This document shows, piece after piece, positions 7,403-15,390 of a stretch of 64,000 bases of DNA. The stretch is from Erwinia amylovora (GTDB taxonomy: Bacteria > Pseudomonadota > Gammaproteobacteria > Enterobacterales > Enterobacteriaceae). Made by a program: the position numbers and the translations under genes. How positions within the stretch are numbered: position 1 is the first letter of the stretch; each line of letters starts with the position of its first letter. Below the pieces are notes generated by a model that was not told the origin of the DNA, did no database searches, and saw nothing but the letters and a program-made list of their open reading frames with translations. Where the stretch lies: contig NZ_CP066796.1 in the NCBI RefSeq assembly GCF_017161565.1, forward strand, positions 2,232,001 through 2,296,000. The letters run 5' to 3'.

Positions 7403-9334
7403 TTATTGTGGTTGTGGAGAAGTAATGCCAAAGCGCTGCATACGGCGATACAGCGTCATGCGGCTGATCCCCATCTGACGTGCGGCAGCGCTGTGGTTCC
7501 AGCGGGCGGCACGCAGATGCTGGATAATCCGCAACGCATCTTGCGACAGCTCGGGTTGTTCGCAGAGGCTGTGCGGCAAAAGCGCCGGTTCCCCGACATT
7601 GTCAGGCAGATCGACAACCTCGATACGCCCGCGTTCACACATGGCTGTGGCGTAGGCCAGCACGTTACTCAGTTCGCGCAGATTGCCGGGCCAGGCGTGC
7701 TGATGCAGGCGCTGCCGAGCTGCCGGAGAAAGCTGCACCTGCGCATCAAGCATATTGCCTATCAGCCAGTCAAGATCGCTACGCCGACGCAGCGGCGGCA
7801 ACGATATTTGCGCCCCCTGTAAACGATAGAACAGGTCGGCACGGAAACGCCCCTGCTCGACCAGACGTTCAAGCGCGTGATGAGAAGCAGAAATGACCCG
7901 AATATTGACCGCAACAGGACGTGATGCTCCTACCGGCAGCACTTCCTGTTCAGCCAGTACCCGCAACAGGCGTGTCTGCATCGTCAGCGGCATATCACCG
8001 ATTTCATCAAGAAACAGCGTGCCACCGTCAGCCTCCTGAATCAGGCCACGCCGCCCCTTGCTGCCCGCACCGGAGAAACTGCCCGGCAGATGGCCAAACA
8101 GCTCGCTTTCAATCAGTTCCGCCGGGATTGCAGCGCAGTTGACGGCAATGAACGGCCGGTTGCCGCGCTCGCCCGACTGATGAAACGCTTTAGCAAAGTA
8201 CTCTTTCCCGCTGCCGGTTTCACCGTGCACCAGCAAATGTAAACGTGTATTTAACAAACGTGCTGCGCGCTGCAGTTGCTGCTGCAAATCCGCATCGCCG
8301 CCGCACAATGCTGCCAGCGGGGCGGGCAAGCTTCGCGCTGCCGCGGACGTCTGCTGTCCGCCCCGACCGTCCGGCTGCCGTGCACTGGCATGGAGGACCG
8401 ATCCGCTACTGCACAAAACCAGCGTCCTCTGGCTGGCGTTGGCAGCGGACAGCCACTGGGGCAAATTATCGATGGAGGTGCTGAACAGCTGGTCGATCGG
8501 TGTGCCCAGCAGGGTGCTGCGCCCGTGGTAAATAGAAGGACAGTCGGCGAGTTCCTGCTCCAGCATGCGGCGGGCGCGCGGGTTGAAGCCGGTTACCCGC
8601 CCGGCAGTGTCAAAAGCAATCTGGAAATCCGCGCAAACCTCGTCGAAAGGATAGGATGGGCTAAGCTTCAGCACCCAGTCAGCACGATGGCAATGCATCA
8701 GCCAGGCATTTTCAATCTGTTGCGCGGCCAGTTGGGCAAGCTGTAACGCCAGCTGCTGGCTGGACTTTGGCTGTGGGGAGGACAGGGCGGAGATATCCAG
8801 TACCGCAATAAGCTGGCCCCTGGAGTCAAACAGCGGCACGGCGCTACAGGTCAGTGCAATATGCATTGCGTCGAAGTGATCCCCGCGATGCACGGTTAGC
8901 GCCCTGCCCGTCGACAGCGCAGTACCAACCGCACAGGTCCCCATAAAGGCTTCGGACCACTGAGCTCCAGGGAACAGTCCGGCACGGCGCAGTCCGTTAT
9001 CCCCCGTATCATCACCGAGAAAATCTACCACTACCCCTTGCGCGTCGGTCAGCAGCACCACATAGCCAGCCGGAACAATTTGCTGATAAAGCGCTTTTAA
9101 AACATGACGGGCGATGCAGCGAAACTCTTCAATACGTTGACGATGTTCACGAAGTTGCGCCCACGGCAAAATATGCGCTTCCTGCATCCGACTCGGTTCA
9201 AGCCTGTGTAACTCGACACAGCGCAACCAGGAGTCGCGGATTGCCTGATCATACTGACGCAATGCCACAGACGGCGGTCTGCCGTCAATACTGGCTACCA
9301 CGGTGGCAATATGTTCGCGTTGGCTCTGGTTCAC
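7403..9334 (-). CDS. AcoR-type sigma-54-dependent activator
   Basis: Enhancer-binding regulator. I prefer the GTG at 9334 because AGGAG lies 8 bases before it; the ATG at 9367 (11 residues longer) has no ribosome site. Domains in order: N-terminal region, GAF sensor around residues 55-200, PAS-like linker around 220-310, AAA+ domain with Walker A GETGSGKE and Walker B GGTLFLDE, and a C-terminal Fis-type helix-turn-helix (SAAARQMGISRMTLYRR). The sigma-54 contact loop reads GSFSGA instead of the usual GAFTGA. The family senses acetoin or similar small molecules. Its convergent neighbour carries a sigma-54 promoter and an upstream palindrome, so it is the likely target. Confidence 0.85.
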   Translation of the reverse strand: MNQSQREHIATVVASIDGRPPSVALRQYDQAIRDSWLRCVELHRLEPSRMQEAHILPWAQLREHRQRIEEFRCIARHVLKALYQQIVPAGYVVLLTDAQGVVVDFLGDDTGDNGLRRAGLFPGAQWSEAFMGTCAVGTALSTGRALTVHRGDHFDAMHIALTCSAVPLFDSRGQLIAVLDISALSSPQPKSSQQLALQLAQLAAQQIENAWLMHCHRADWVLKLSPSYPFDEVCADFQIAFDTAGRVTGFNPRARRMLEQELADCPSIYHGRSTLLGTPIDQLFSTSIDNLPQWLSAANASQRTLVLCSSGSVLHASARQPDGRGGQQTSAAARSLPAPLAALCGGDADLQQQLQRAARLLNTRLHLLVHGETGSGKEYFAKAFHQSGERGNRPFIAVNCAAIPAELIESELFGHLPGSFSGAGSKGRRGLIQEADGGTLFLDEIGDMPLTMQTRLLRVLAEQEVLPVGASRPVAVNIRVISASHHALERLVEQGRFRADLFYRLQGAQISLPPLRRRSDLDWLIGNMLDAQVQLSPAARQRLHQHAWPGNLRELSNVLAYATAMCERGRIEVVDLPDNVGEPALLPHSLCEQPELSQDALRIIQHLRAARWNHSAAARQMGISRMTLYRRMQRFGITSPQPQ

Positions 9335-9643
9335 GGGGCTTTCTCCTGTGGGCAACGGGGAGGACATGATTTATTTCGGCGCAAACAGGACACGCTGATT
9401 ATAAATCACTTGCCTGATTTTGCTAAAAACCGGGTCACAGCATCTGCGTTTTTACTTCAGAGGGACGATCGTCAGAACACCTGCGAACAATGCCGTTTCG
9501 GGTTCCCTTAGCTGGGCAACCTGCCGTTGGCCTGTTAAAGCCCGCGAGACAACGCCGATAATTCACTACCAACCAAAGCAGCCAGATCGGGGTGAGAAAT
9601 CATGTTAACGGGGCACGATCCTGTCGGCTTCCCTCATCAGGCG

Positions 9644-9778
9644 CTACGCTGTCGTGCTGGGCGTAACCGGTTGCGCCTGAAGCGGGCGTGTGGCACAGCT
9701 GCGGATGGTCAGAGCAAAAATGATGGCAATAACAACCAGCACAGCACACAGCAGCGGAAAAGAAATCAGTTTTTTCAT
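9644..9778 (-). CDS. Small putative single-pass membrane protein (44 residues)
   Basis: ATG at 9778, stop at 9644-9646. The product begins MKKLISFPLL, continues through one hydrophobic helix of about 20 residues (LLCAVLVVIAIIFALTI) and ends in a short polar tail rich in Pro, Thr and Gln. The basic N-terminus, clean helix and soluble tail are the layout of small enterobacterial inner-membrane proteins. No strong Shine-Dalgarno sequence, so expression is uncertain. Not recognised. The opposite-strand frame at 9602-9913 looks like an artefact. Confidence 0.45.
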   Translation of the reverse strand: MKKLISFPLLCAVLVVIAIIFALTIRSCATRPLQAQPVTPSTTA

Positions 9779-9951
9779 TATGTTAGCTTAATTATGGCTC
9801 AGTACTATTATCATACAATTGTTGATGGCAAAACTGAACCGTTTGCAGGCACCCAAACGCCCGTCACCGGGGGCGGTGGGCAGCTAAGCCCCATTCCGCA
9901 CAGCAGGTGCTGATTTATTCAGCAGTTAATCCCGATGAACGAAAACAGGCT

Positions 9952-9980
9952 TTGACATCCTCAGGAACGCTGTATATGAT
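9952..9980 (+). promoter_or_regulatory. Sigma-70 promoter of tRNA-Asn
   Basis: TTGACA (9952-9957), a 17-base spacer and TATGAT (9975-9980), followed by the GC-rich discriminator GCGCCCC typical of stringently controlled stable-RNA genes. The expected start is about 10 bases before the mature tRNA. Confidence 0.9.
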
Positions 9981-9998
9981 GCGCCCCGTTACGACAAT

Positions 9999-10074
9999 TC
10001 CTCTGTAGTTCAGTCGGTAGAACGGCGGACTGTTAATCCGTATGTCACTGGTTCGAGTCCAGTCAGAGGAGCCA
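9999..10074 (+). tRNA. tRNA-Asn (anticodon GTT)
   Basis: Seventy-six bases with encoded CCA. Acceptor arms TCCTCTG and CAGAGGA pair fully, the T-arm carries GTTCGAGTC, and the anticodon GTT is at 10032-10034. A near-consensus promoter precedes it and a strong terminator follows. In E. coli several asn tRNA genes lie in the same amn-yeeO neighbourhood and serve as island integration sites. Confidence 0.97.
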
Positions 10075-10083
10075 GATTAAAAA

Positions 10084-10115
10084 AGCCCGCTCGGGGAAAC
10101 CTGAGCGGGCTTTTT
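10084..10115 (+). terminator. Rho-independent terminator of tRNA-Asn
   Basis: AGCCCGCTC (10084-10092) and GAGCGGGCT (10103-10111) form a perfect 9-bp stem, followed by a five-T run. Confidence 0.95.
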
Positions 10116-10280
10116 ACTTTCAACGTTTGGCTACATCCCGGTTTGCTAAATATAGAAAGCCACCGTGTTTCTGAAGCCTCCCGTGTATAACTGCTGACCC
10201 TGCTTCTGAGCGTTCAGTAGCATGTTATCAACGCCGGTGACGGTTGCGTATTATCTCTTTTAAGACGGGTTATGTGACAT

Positions 10281-10754
10281 TCACTCAGCCCTCTTCTTAA
10301 GTGGGTAGGTCACCAGAGGCTTGATTTCCTTAAGTACAAACATACTTTGCATCTCTTTGATCCCCGGTAACCTGCGCACCACAGCCATGGCAAATTCGGC
10401 GTAGGAGTCCAGATCGGACGCCACTACCTGCAACAGAAAGTCGGCATCGCCACCCACGCTGTAACAGGCAACCACATCTTCCAGGGCTGTCACCTCCTGC
10501 TCGAACTTTTTAGCATCAGCTTCGCTGTGGCTGTCAATCGCTACCCGGATAAAGACCATCACGCCCAGGCCTATTTTTTTTCGGTTGAGCACGGCACGGT
10601 AGCCCTGGATGACCCCCTCTTCTTCCAGCTTACGCACCTTACGCCAGCAGGGCGATGCCGACATTCCTATCTTCTCTGCTAACTCCTGGTTAGTTACGCG
10701 AGCATCGGCTTGCAGGTGTTTGAGAATTTTCATTTCTGTCGGACCAAGTGCCAT
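10281..10754 (-). CDS. Lrp/AsnC-family transcriptional regulator
   Basis: I take the ATG at 10754 as start: AAGGA lies about 10 bases upstream and the product then begins MALGPTEMKIL, aligned with Lrp family N-termini. It has 157 residues. An N-terminal winged helix-turn-helix (ELAEKIGMSASPCWRKVRKLE) is followed by the alpha/beta RAM domain that binds amino acids. It is divergent from an eight-gene operon of amino-acid-like chemistry and a LysE-type exporter. By analogy with Lrp-type regulators next to exporters it should sense the exported or precursor amino acid and control that operon. Palindromes in the shared intergenic DNA are its likely operators. Confidence 0.9.
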   Translation of the reverse strand: MALGPTEMKILKHLQADARVTNQELAEKIGMSASPCWRKVRKLEEEGVIQGYRAVLNRKKIGLGVMVFIRVAIDSHSEADAKKFEQEVTALEDVVACYSVGGDADFLLQVVASDLDSYAEFAMAVVRRLPGIKEMQSMFVLKEIKPLVTYPLKKRAE

Positions 10755-10789
10755 ACCGGTAAATTCCTTTCTTTTTCGCGGCAAAAACA

Positions 10790-10802
10790 GGAAATTATTT
10801 CC
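10790..10802. promoter_or_regulatory. Palindrome GGAAATTATTTCC in divergent region
   Basis: A perfect 13-base dyad between the Lrp-type regulator and the divergent operon. Its size and AT-rich centre fit an Lrp/AsnC-type site. Confidence 0.45.
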
Positions 10803-10803
10803 A

Positions 10804-10820
10804 GATAACATTTTGTTATC
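10804..10820. promoter_or_regulatory. Palindrome GATAACATTTTGTTATC, probable operator
   Basis: GATAACA and TGTTATC arms are perfect over a 3-base centre. A half-site GGTAACA recurs at 10831-10837. The spacing between sites is close to one or two helical turns, as Lrp-type octamers often require. Confidence 0.55.
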
Positions 10821-10916
10821 ACCCAATATAGGTAACAATTTCCCTTAAAGCCACTGCATAATACATTTAATCACTTAATGATTCTTCGCAAGCAGCATGA
10901 GGAGAAAGCGACCCCC

Positions 10917-11273
10917 GTGTTAATGCATATTGTACTGTTTACATTGAAAAAAGAACTTGACTGGACCTCTGAAGAGGTAATCGATGCCGAGAGAGCGACC
11001 CATGCACACCCAAATTTTATTGATGAAATCAAGGGTTGGGCCTGTGGCAGGAATACCACGCAACGTGAGATCGCAGCTGATTTTATGGTGATGGGCCTTT
11101 TTGAAAGCCGTGACGATCTTAACGCCTATCTGATTCATCCTGACCACCAGGCCGGCGTAAAAAAATGGCAAGCCATCGCAGACTGGAAAGTCGTTGATAT
11201 TGAGCTTAACAGCCATTCTACGCTAAACAGGGGTTTGCTTGCGCGACTAAATGAACTCACTGCCGTTTGCTAA
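10917..11273 (+). CDS. Dabb (stress-responsive A/B barrel) domain protein
   Basis: First gene of the operon. GTG at 10917 and ATG at 10923 are both possible starts; GAGGAG lies 13 bases before the GTG. The product has about 118 residues and opens with the family's M-H-I-V-L-F strand. A dimeric alpha/beta barrel fold is expected, related to EthD and small monooxygenase or cyclase proteins. The F-x-x-x-x-D-L-x-x-Y-x-x-H-P-x-H motif near residues 65-80 is typical. Dabb proteins in natural product clusters act as cyclases, isomerases or chaperones; the substrate here is unknown. An open frame extends upstream to 10878 but has no ribosome site. Confidence 0.7.
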   Translation: MLMHIVLFTLKKELDWTSEEVIDAERATHAHPNFIDEIKGWACGRNTTQREIAADFMVMGLFESRDDLNAYLIHPDHQAGVKKWQAIADWKVVDIELNSHSTLNRGLLARLNELTAVC

Positions 11274-11297
11274 AAAGACGCTTATAAAGGACTGAAG

Positions 11298-11720
11298 ATG
11301 AAGTTTGAAGCCAGCCAGCATCGCTGCACGATTGTAATTGACAGAGATCTCCCAGCCGGCCTTGCGATAAATGCAGCCAGCGTCATCGGCATTAGTTTTG
11401 GTCGCACGGTTGGAAATCTTGTCGGCCCTGATATGCAAAGTCAGGATGCAGTGAATTATCCGGGAGTGATTTACAGCCCCCTTCCCGTCCTGCTCGCAAC
11501 GGGAGATTATATTCATCAGCTGCTAAATAATGCTGAAAGCGATGACGAAATTTACGTTATGCCCTTTAGCGCATTAGCCCAGTCGTGCAAGAATTATGAT
11601 GAGTACGGAGAGCGAATTTCTTCGGTAAACAGTAATAACATTGAATTAGTGGCAATAGGGTTGATCGGCCCAAAAAAGAAAATCACCAAAATGACAGGGA
11701 ACCTGCCACTTTATAAATAG
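11298..11720 (+). CDS. DUF2000 family protein
   Basis: A 140-residue protein whose N-terminal half carries the DUF2000 pattern: a CTIVIDRDLPAGLAINAAS stretch, a G-x-x-x-G segment, the GPD motif and a Y-x-x-L-P-V-L strand. The family has a peptidyl-tRNA-hydrolase-like fold and no proven activity. It lies 24 bases after the Dabb gene and about 100 bases before the AMP ligase gene, all in one direction, so it probably contributes to the same pathway. Its function cannot be stated. Confidence 0.7.
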   Translation: MKFEASQHRCTIVIDRDLPAGLAINAASVIGISFGRTVGNLVGPDMQSQDAVNYPGVIYSPLPVLLATGDYIHQLLNNAESDDEIYVMPFSALAQSCKNYDEYGERISSVNSNNIELVAIGLIGPKKKITKMTGNLPLYK

Positions 11721-11823
11721 TGTTAAAGCAAACCATCCCGGTAAGTCAGCAGCAGATATGCTGCTGACTGTATCTGAGTATTCAAATCTTAACGTTCAAC
11801 ACTTCTCTATAGAGGCTGGCAAG

Positions 11824-13233
11824 ATGTACGCGATTTTTAAAGATGGTATAATTGAGAAGGCAAAGGAAACTTATAATCAACACCTGAAATTTGAAGCAGG
11901 AGAAATTAGCTTAAAACAACTTCATACCCTGCAAGAAAATGCACTCAGAGAGAATATTAAATACGTAGTAAATAACTCTCCCTTTTATCGTGAACGTTTA
12001 CAGGGTTTAACGGCAGCTGACATTGATACCCTGACGACCGCAAAAATAAGCTCTCTGCCTTTCACCACCAAGGATGATCTGAGAAGCCACGGTGCATCAT
12101 TAGCCTCTGCTCCCCTGCATCAAAGCTGGATTTACTGTGAAACAACCGGCACAACGGGAAATCCCACACCCTGTCCGCGTAATGAGGTCGATTCAATTCA
12201 CAATAATACGCCGCTGATAATTCATTACCGGGATATATTTGCACAGCACGGTGAAAATCATATCGTGGGGGTAATGGGGCCAAGCGAGCTGCACTCAACC
12301 GGCGACACGTTCGAAGATGTCTTTCGCAGCATGGGCCACAGCGTGGTCAAGATGTGGCCGCGTTCGCCTGTCGTTGGCATGAAACGTGTCTTGGCATTGA
12401 TCAACGAATTACGCATTACCGCCCTGGTCTGCACCCCCGCCGTGGCTATTTCCGTGGCGCGCTTTATCAAAGATTCCGGTCAGGATCCGGCCACTACCAG
12501 CGTAAGGTTAATTCTCACCGTAGGTGAGCTGACCACTCCGGCGCTGTTAAGGAACATTGGTGATGTATGGGGCGCGCATGTTTACAGCTGTATGTACGCC
12601 TCACAGGAGTCATCCATTCTTGCGGTCTGCGCCAGCGACAGTCATCTTTACACCATCCCGTTAAACAATTACTACGAAATTATCGATCCTGTCAGTGGTA
12701 AGGGTTACGACATCACTAAAGGTCAGGTGACCGGTGAGCTTGTTATTACCCATCTTTATCAGGGTCAGAAACCTCTTATTCGCTACCGCACTGGCGATAT
12801 GGTTCGCTCAACTTATATGCCTGACGGCAGTCAAAAAATTGTTCCCATTGGGCGCGTGCGTGATGTACTTACCCTCAACGGTACAGCTTACTGTGCATGG
12901 GATTTAGAGGCAGCGCTTCTTGAGCATCTGAACGGCTGTCTGGACTATGCCATTCAGATTGACAGAAAAGACCATGCCGATGTCCTCAACATTACGGTCG
13001 AGATGTTCAACAAAGATGCCGACGTCGCCCCGGTCCTTAGTAAGGTTAAGGCCCATCTGAAGCAAAAGATTGCCGGCGTTGAAATCAGTCTCGTCATTGG
13101 CGAAACCAGCGGTGTGACTGGCACTTCGGCTATGGTGAGCTGGAAAGCAGCCCGTATTCATGATTTGCGGCCCGCTGCCGACAACAGCGATCGAGAAGCG
13201 GCTCTGGCGTTGATCAACCGGGGATTTAAATAA
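11824..13233 (+). CDS. PaaK-like AMP-dependent ligase/adenylation enzyme
   Basis: ATG at 11824 with AGAGG 7 bases upstream; the longer frame from 11758 has no ribosome site. The product has 469 residues. It belongs to the phenylacetate-CoA-ligase branch of ANL enzymes: the AMP-binding loop is TTGTTGNPTP near residue 105, and the Y-R-T-G-D motif lies in YRTGDM near 323. The C-terminal mobile domain is present. Such enzymes activate a carboxylic acid as an acyl-AMP and load it on CoA or another acceptor. No carrier protein gene lies nearby, so transfer to CoA or straight to an amine is likely. The next gene starts inside its stop codon. Confidence 0.8.
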   Translation: MYAIFKDGIIEKAKETYNQHLKFEAGEISLKQLHTLQENALRENIKYVVNNSPFYRERLQGLTAADIDTLTTAKISSLPFTTKDDLRSHGASLASAPLHQSWIYCETTGTTGNPTPCPRNEVDSIHNNTPLIIHYRDIFAQHGENHIVGVMGPSELHSTGDTFEDVFRSMGHSVVKMWPRSPVVGMKRVLALINELRITALVCTPAVAISVARFIKDSGQDPATTSVRLILTVGELTTPALLRNIGDVWGAHVYSCMYASQESSILAVCASDSHLYTIPLNNYYEIIDPVSGKGYDITKGQVTGELVITHLYQGQKPLIRYRTGDMVRSTYMPDGSQKIVPIGRVRDVLTLNGTAYCAWDLEAALLEHLNGCLDYAIQIDRKDHADVLNITVEMFNKDADVAPVLSKVKAHLKQKIAGVEISLVIGETSGVTGTSAMVSWKAARIHDLRPAADNSDREAALALINRGFK

Positions 13234-14201
13234 TGAAGCAGGACGTCCCCAACAAAACCAGTCAGTCAGCACCGGCCCACCATTGCTGGAGCTACCTCAA
13301 TGGCGAGTTCGTTGAGGCCAGTGCCGCCCTACTGCCTGTCACAACACAGGCGTTTAATTATGGAACCGCAGTATTCGAGGGGATCCGTGGTTATACCAGC
13401 GTTATTGATGGGCAAGTCAACGTCTTTCGGCTGGATGACCATCTCACCCGACTTTGCCAGTCAGCCTCGCTGCTGTTAATTGATGACCTGCCTGAACACC
13501 AGGCATTGAAAGAGTTAGTGCTGACGCTCCTGAAGCGTAACGAAGCCAGTAATGACTGTTACATCAGGCCGATTGCGTATAAACGCCATCTTCTGCCGGG
13601 TAGTGGTTTCGGCGTGAAGCTTTCAGGCGTCAGCAGCGGACTGTCAGTCAACAGTCTGGATATGCAAGCCTATGTTAAGCAGGACGGTATTGCCTGTACC
13701 CTCTCTGCCTGGCGTCGTGTTGCCGACAGCTCGATACCTGTCAGAGCCAAAATCACCGGCAGTTACGTTAACTCAGCACTGGCAATGGAAGCAGCACACC
13801 GCGGGGGATATGACGATGCCATTATGCTTAACCAGCACGGCTACGTTGCTGAAGCGACCACATCTAATGTCTTTATAGTCAAGAGCGGAAAGCTGATCAC
13901 CCCGCCGGTGACTGCACATATTTTGCAAGGCATCACGCGCGACACGGTTATAACGCTTGCCTCAGATTTCCTTGGTCTGGAAGTGATTGAGCGCGACATA
14001 TTACCCTCGGAGTTATTAACGGCTGATGAATGTTTCCTGACGGGTACTGGCGTCGAAATATCCCCTGTAGCCCGGATTGATCATCACCGGCTTCACAGCA
14101 TGGACTCGCAGAGTATATCCCTTTCGCTGAAAGAACTTTATGAGAAAGCGGTTCGCGGGGAATTGAACGCCTTTAACCACTGGCTGACGCGTATTTGTTA
14201 A
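13233..14201 (+). CDS. Class IV (branched-chain-type) aminotransferase
   Basis: Overlaps the ligase stop by one base (TAATG), which implies coupled translation. A 322-residue PLP enzyme of the IlvE/D-amino-acid-transaminase fold. FEGIRGY appears near residue 50, the PLP lysine is expected in the A-K-I-T-G-S-Y motif near 170, and the E-A-T-T-S-N-V-F phosphate-binding segment near 210. It resembles branched-chain aminotransferases, but its place inside this operon rather than with ilv genes suggests it makes or consumes a pathway-specific amino acid. Donor and acceptor are unknown. Confidence 0.85.
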   Translation: MKQDVPNKTSQSAPAHHCWSYLNGEFVEASAALLPVTTQAFNYGTAVFEGIRGYTSVIDGQVNVFRLDDHLTRLCQSASLLLIDDLPEHQALKELVLTLLKRNEASNDCYIRPIAYKRHLLPGSGFGVKLSGVSSGLSVNSLDMQAYVKQDGIACTLSAWRRVADSSIPVRAKITGSYVNSALAMEAAHRGGYDDAIMLNQHGYVAEATTSNVFIVKSGKLITPPVTAHILQGITRDTVITLASDFLGLEVIERDILPSELLTADECFLTGTGVEISPVARIDHHRLHSMDSQSISLSLKELYEKAVRGELNAFNHWLTRIC

Positions 14202-14226
14202 GTTAAATAGTCTATTTAGGTGAGAA

Positions 14227-14808
14227 ATGAGCTACCATTTCATGAATATAGGGCTGGACCGTGCGGTGGATTTTCCAGTCCACACATTAGGTCCGGCCGG
14301 AACAAGCAGTGAATATGCTTCGCAGTTTTTCAATGACTGGATGAATGAAAACTACGAGAAATGCCCGCGCGAAATTCATCTCAATGACTCCTACGAGTGC
14401 GCAAGAGAGAATATTAAAGATGAAAAGGGTTTATTGATCGTCGCTAATGCGTACCCGAATATCAATGAATTTTACATGGATACCAAGTTAAAGCTGCTGG
14501 CAACGTTTTTTTATGACACTCCGCTTTATGGTTTAGTCGCTAATAAAACCCTACCTGACCGGCCATTATATATTGCTTCGCACCCGGCGCCCATCCCGTT
14601 AATAGAAGAGTTATTACCTGCGGGGATATCTGTCGAACGGATAGTAAAAATGTCATCTACCAGTGCGGCTGCACACGCTGTGGCCATCGGTGAAGTGGAT
14701 ATCGCTTTAACAACGGAAGTGGCCGCCCGAATACACAACCTTGACTTTGTTTCACCTACGCGCCCCATCCATATGCTCTGGTCGGTGTTTGCTTCTCATA
14801 TTCGATAA
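14227..14808 (+). CDS. Prephenate-dehydratase-fold protein (BacA-like)
   Basis: A 193-residue protein with the family's opening motif HTLGPAGTSSEYA near residue 20 and an S-S-T-S-A-A-A segment near 142 at the usual place of the active-site Ser/Thr cluster. There is no C-terminal ACT domain, so it is not the normal bifunctional or regulated dehydratase of phenylalanine synthesis. Length and the lone catalytic domain fit the BacA/AerD group of prephenate decarboxylases used in bacilysin and aeruginosin pathways. It may instead act on another acidic substrate. The aminotransferase gene directly upstream is consistent with a nonstandard amino acid route. Confidence 0.65.
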   Translation: MSYHFMNIGLDRAVDFPVHTLGPAGTSSEYASQFFNDWMNENYEKCPREIHLNDSYECARENIKDEKGLLIVANAYPNINEFYMDTKLKLLATFFYDTPLYGLVANKTLPDRPLYIASHPAPIPLIEELLPAGISVERIVKMSSTSAAAHAVAIGEVDIALTTEVAARIHNLDFVSPTRPIHMLWSVFASHIR

Positions 14809-14825
14809 TTCATCAAGGAACAAAA

Positions 14826-15371
14826 ATGTCCATCCTTAAAATGCACACTCTTGACAGCGCACCGGCGGCCAGCCGCCCGTTGTTGCAAAGCTCCATTGAT
14901 GGTTTTGGCTGGATCCCCTGGCAAAGCGCGTACATGGCGGAGTCACCCGCCCTGCTCGCGTCTTATCAGTATGCCCATGACGCCTTTTCCCAATGTTCTC
15001 TGAACGAAGAGCAGCGCGCGATTGTCTGGATTACTACCGGTACCCTTAATCAATGTGATTATACGGTTCAGGCCCATAACTGGATCGCGCAACATAAAGG
15101 CGTCGCGGAGGAAACGCTGAAAACACTGGCTCACGCGCCTGAAACCCTTCCCGACAAGCTGGCCGTGTTATATCGCTTTACATGCCAGGTGGTTCTGGCT
15201 CAAGGCCAAATCCCCCAACAGGCGGTGAGGGAAATGCTGGCTGCTGGCTACAGCCAGCAGAATGTACTGGACGTGATTCTGGGCGTATCTCAGAAAACCA
15301 TGTCAACGCTGCTGAACAGCATTGCAGGCACGCAGATTGAGCCACAGTTTCAATCTGTTACAACACGCTAA
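14826..15371 (+). CDS. AhpD/carboxymuconolactone-decarboxylase-like protein
   Basis: A 181-residue all-helical protein of the AhpD-like superfamily. The family's active site is C-x-x-C followed by H; here the segment reads NQCDYTVQAH, so the first Cys and the His are kept and the second Cys is Thr. Thiol-disulfide peroxidase chemistry is therefore unlikely, and a decarboxylase or isomerase role, or a non-catalytic one, is possible. It sits 17 bases after the BacA-like gene and 19 before the ornithine cyclodeaminase-like gene, so it is firmly in the operon. Confidence 0.7.
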   Translation: MSILKMHTLDSAPAASRPLLQSSIDGFGWIPWQSAYMAESPALLASYQYAHDAFSQCSLNEEQRAIVWITTGTLNQCDYTVQAHNWIAQHKGVAEETLKTLAHAPETLPDKLAVLYRFTCQVVLAQGQIPQQAVREMLAAGYSQQNVLDVILGVSQKTMSTLLNSIAGTQIEPQFQSVTTR

Positions 15372-15390
15372 AAGAGAGAGATAACTCAGC

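Larger units (their letters stand above)
9335..9998. other. Intergenic region between the AcoR-type gene and tRNA-Asn
   Basis: About 660 bases. It holds the small membrane ORF on the minus strand and, at its end, the tRNA promoter. I see no other gene, and no duplicated tRNA end marking an integrated element. Confidence 0.5.

Noticed and set aside
9602..9913. Plus-strand 103-codon ORF before tRNA-Asn
   Set aside because: Low-complexity composition (Gln/Asn/Arg), no ribosome site, and it lies opposite a better small-protein frame.
9999..10280. Island attachment site at tRNA-Asn
   Set aside because: I found no second copy of the tRNA 3' end in the window, and no integrase gene; the neighbouring operon could still be an old insertion.
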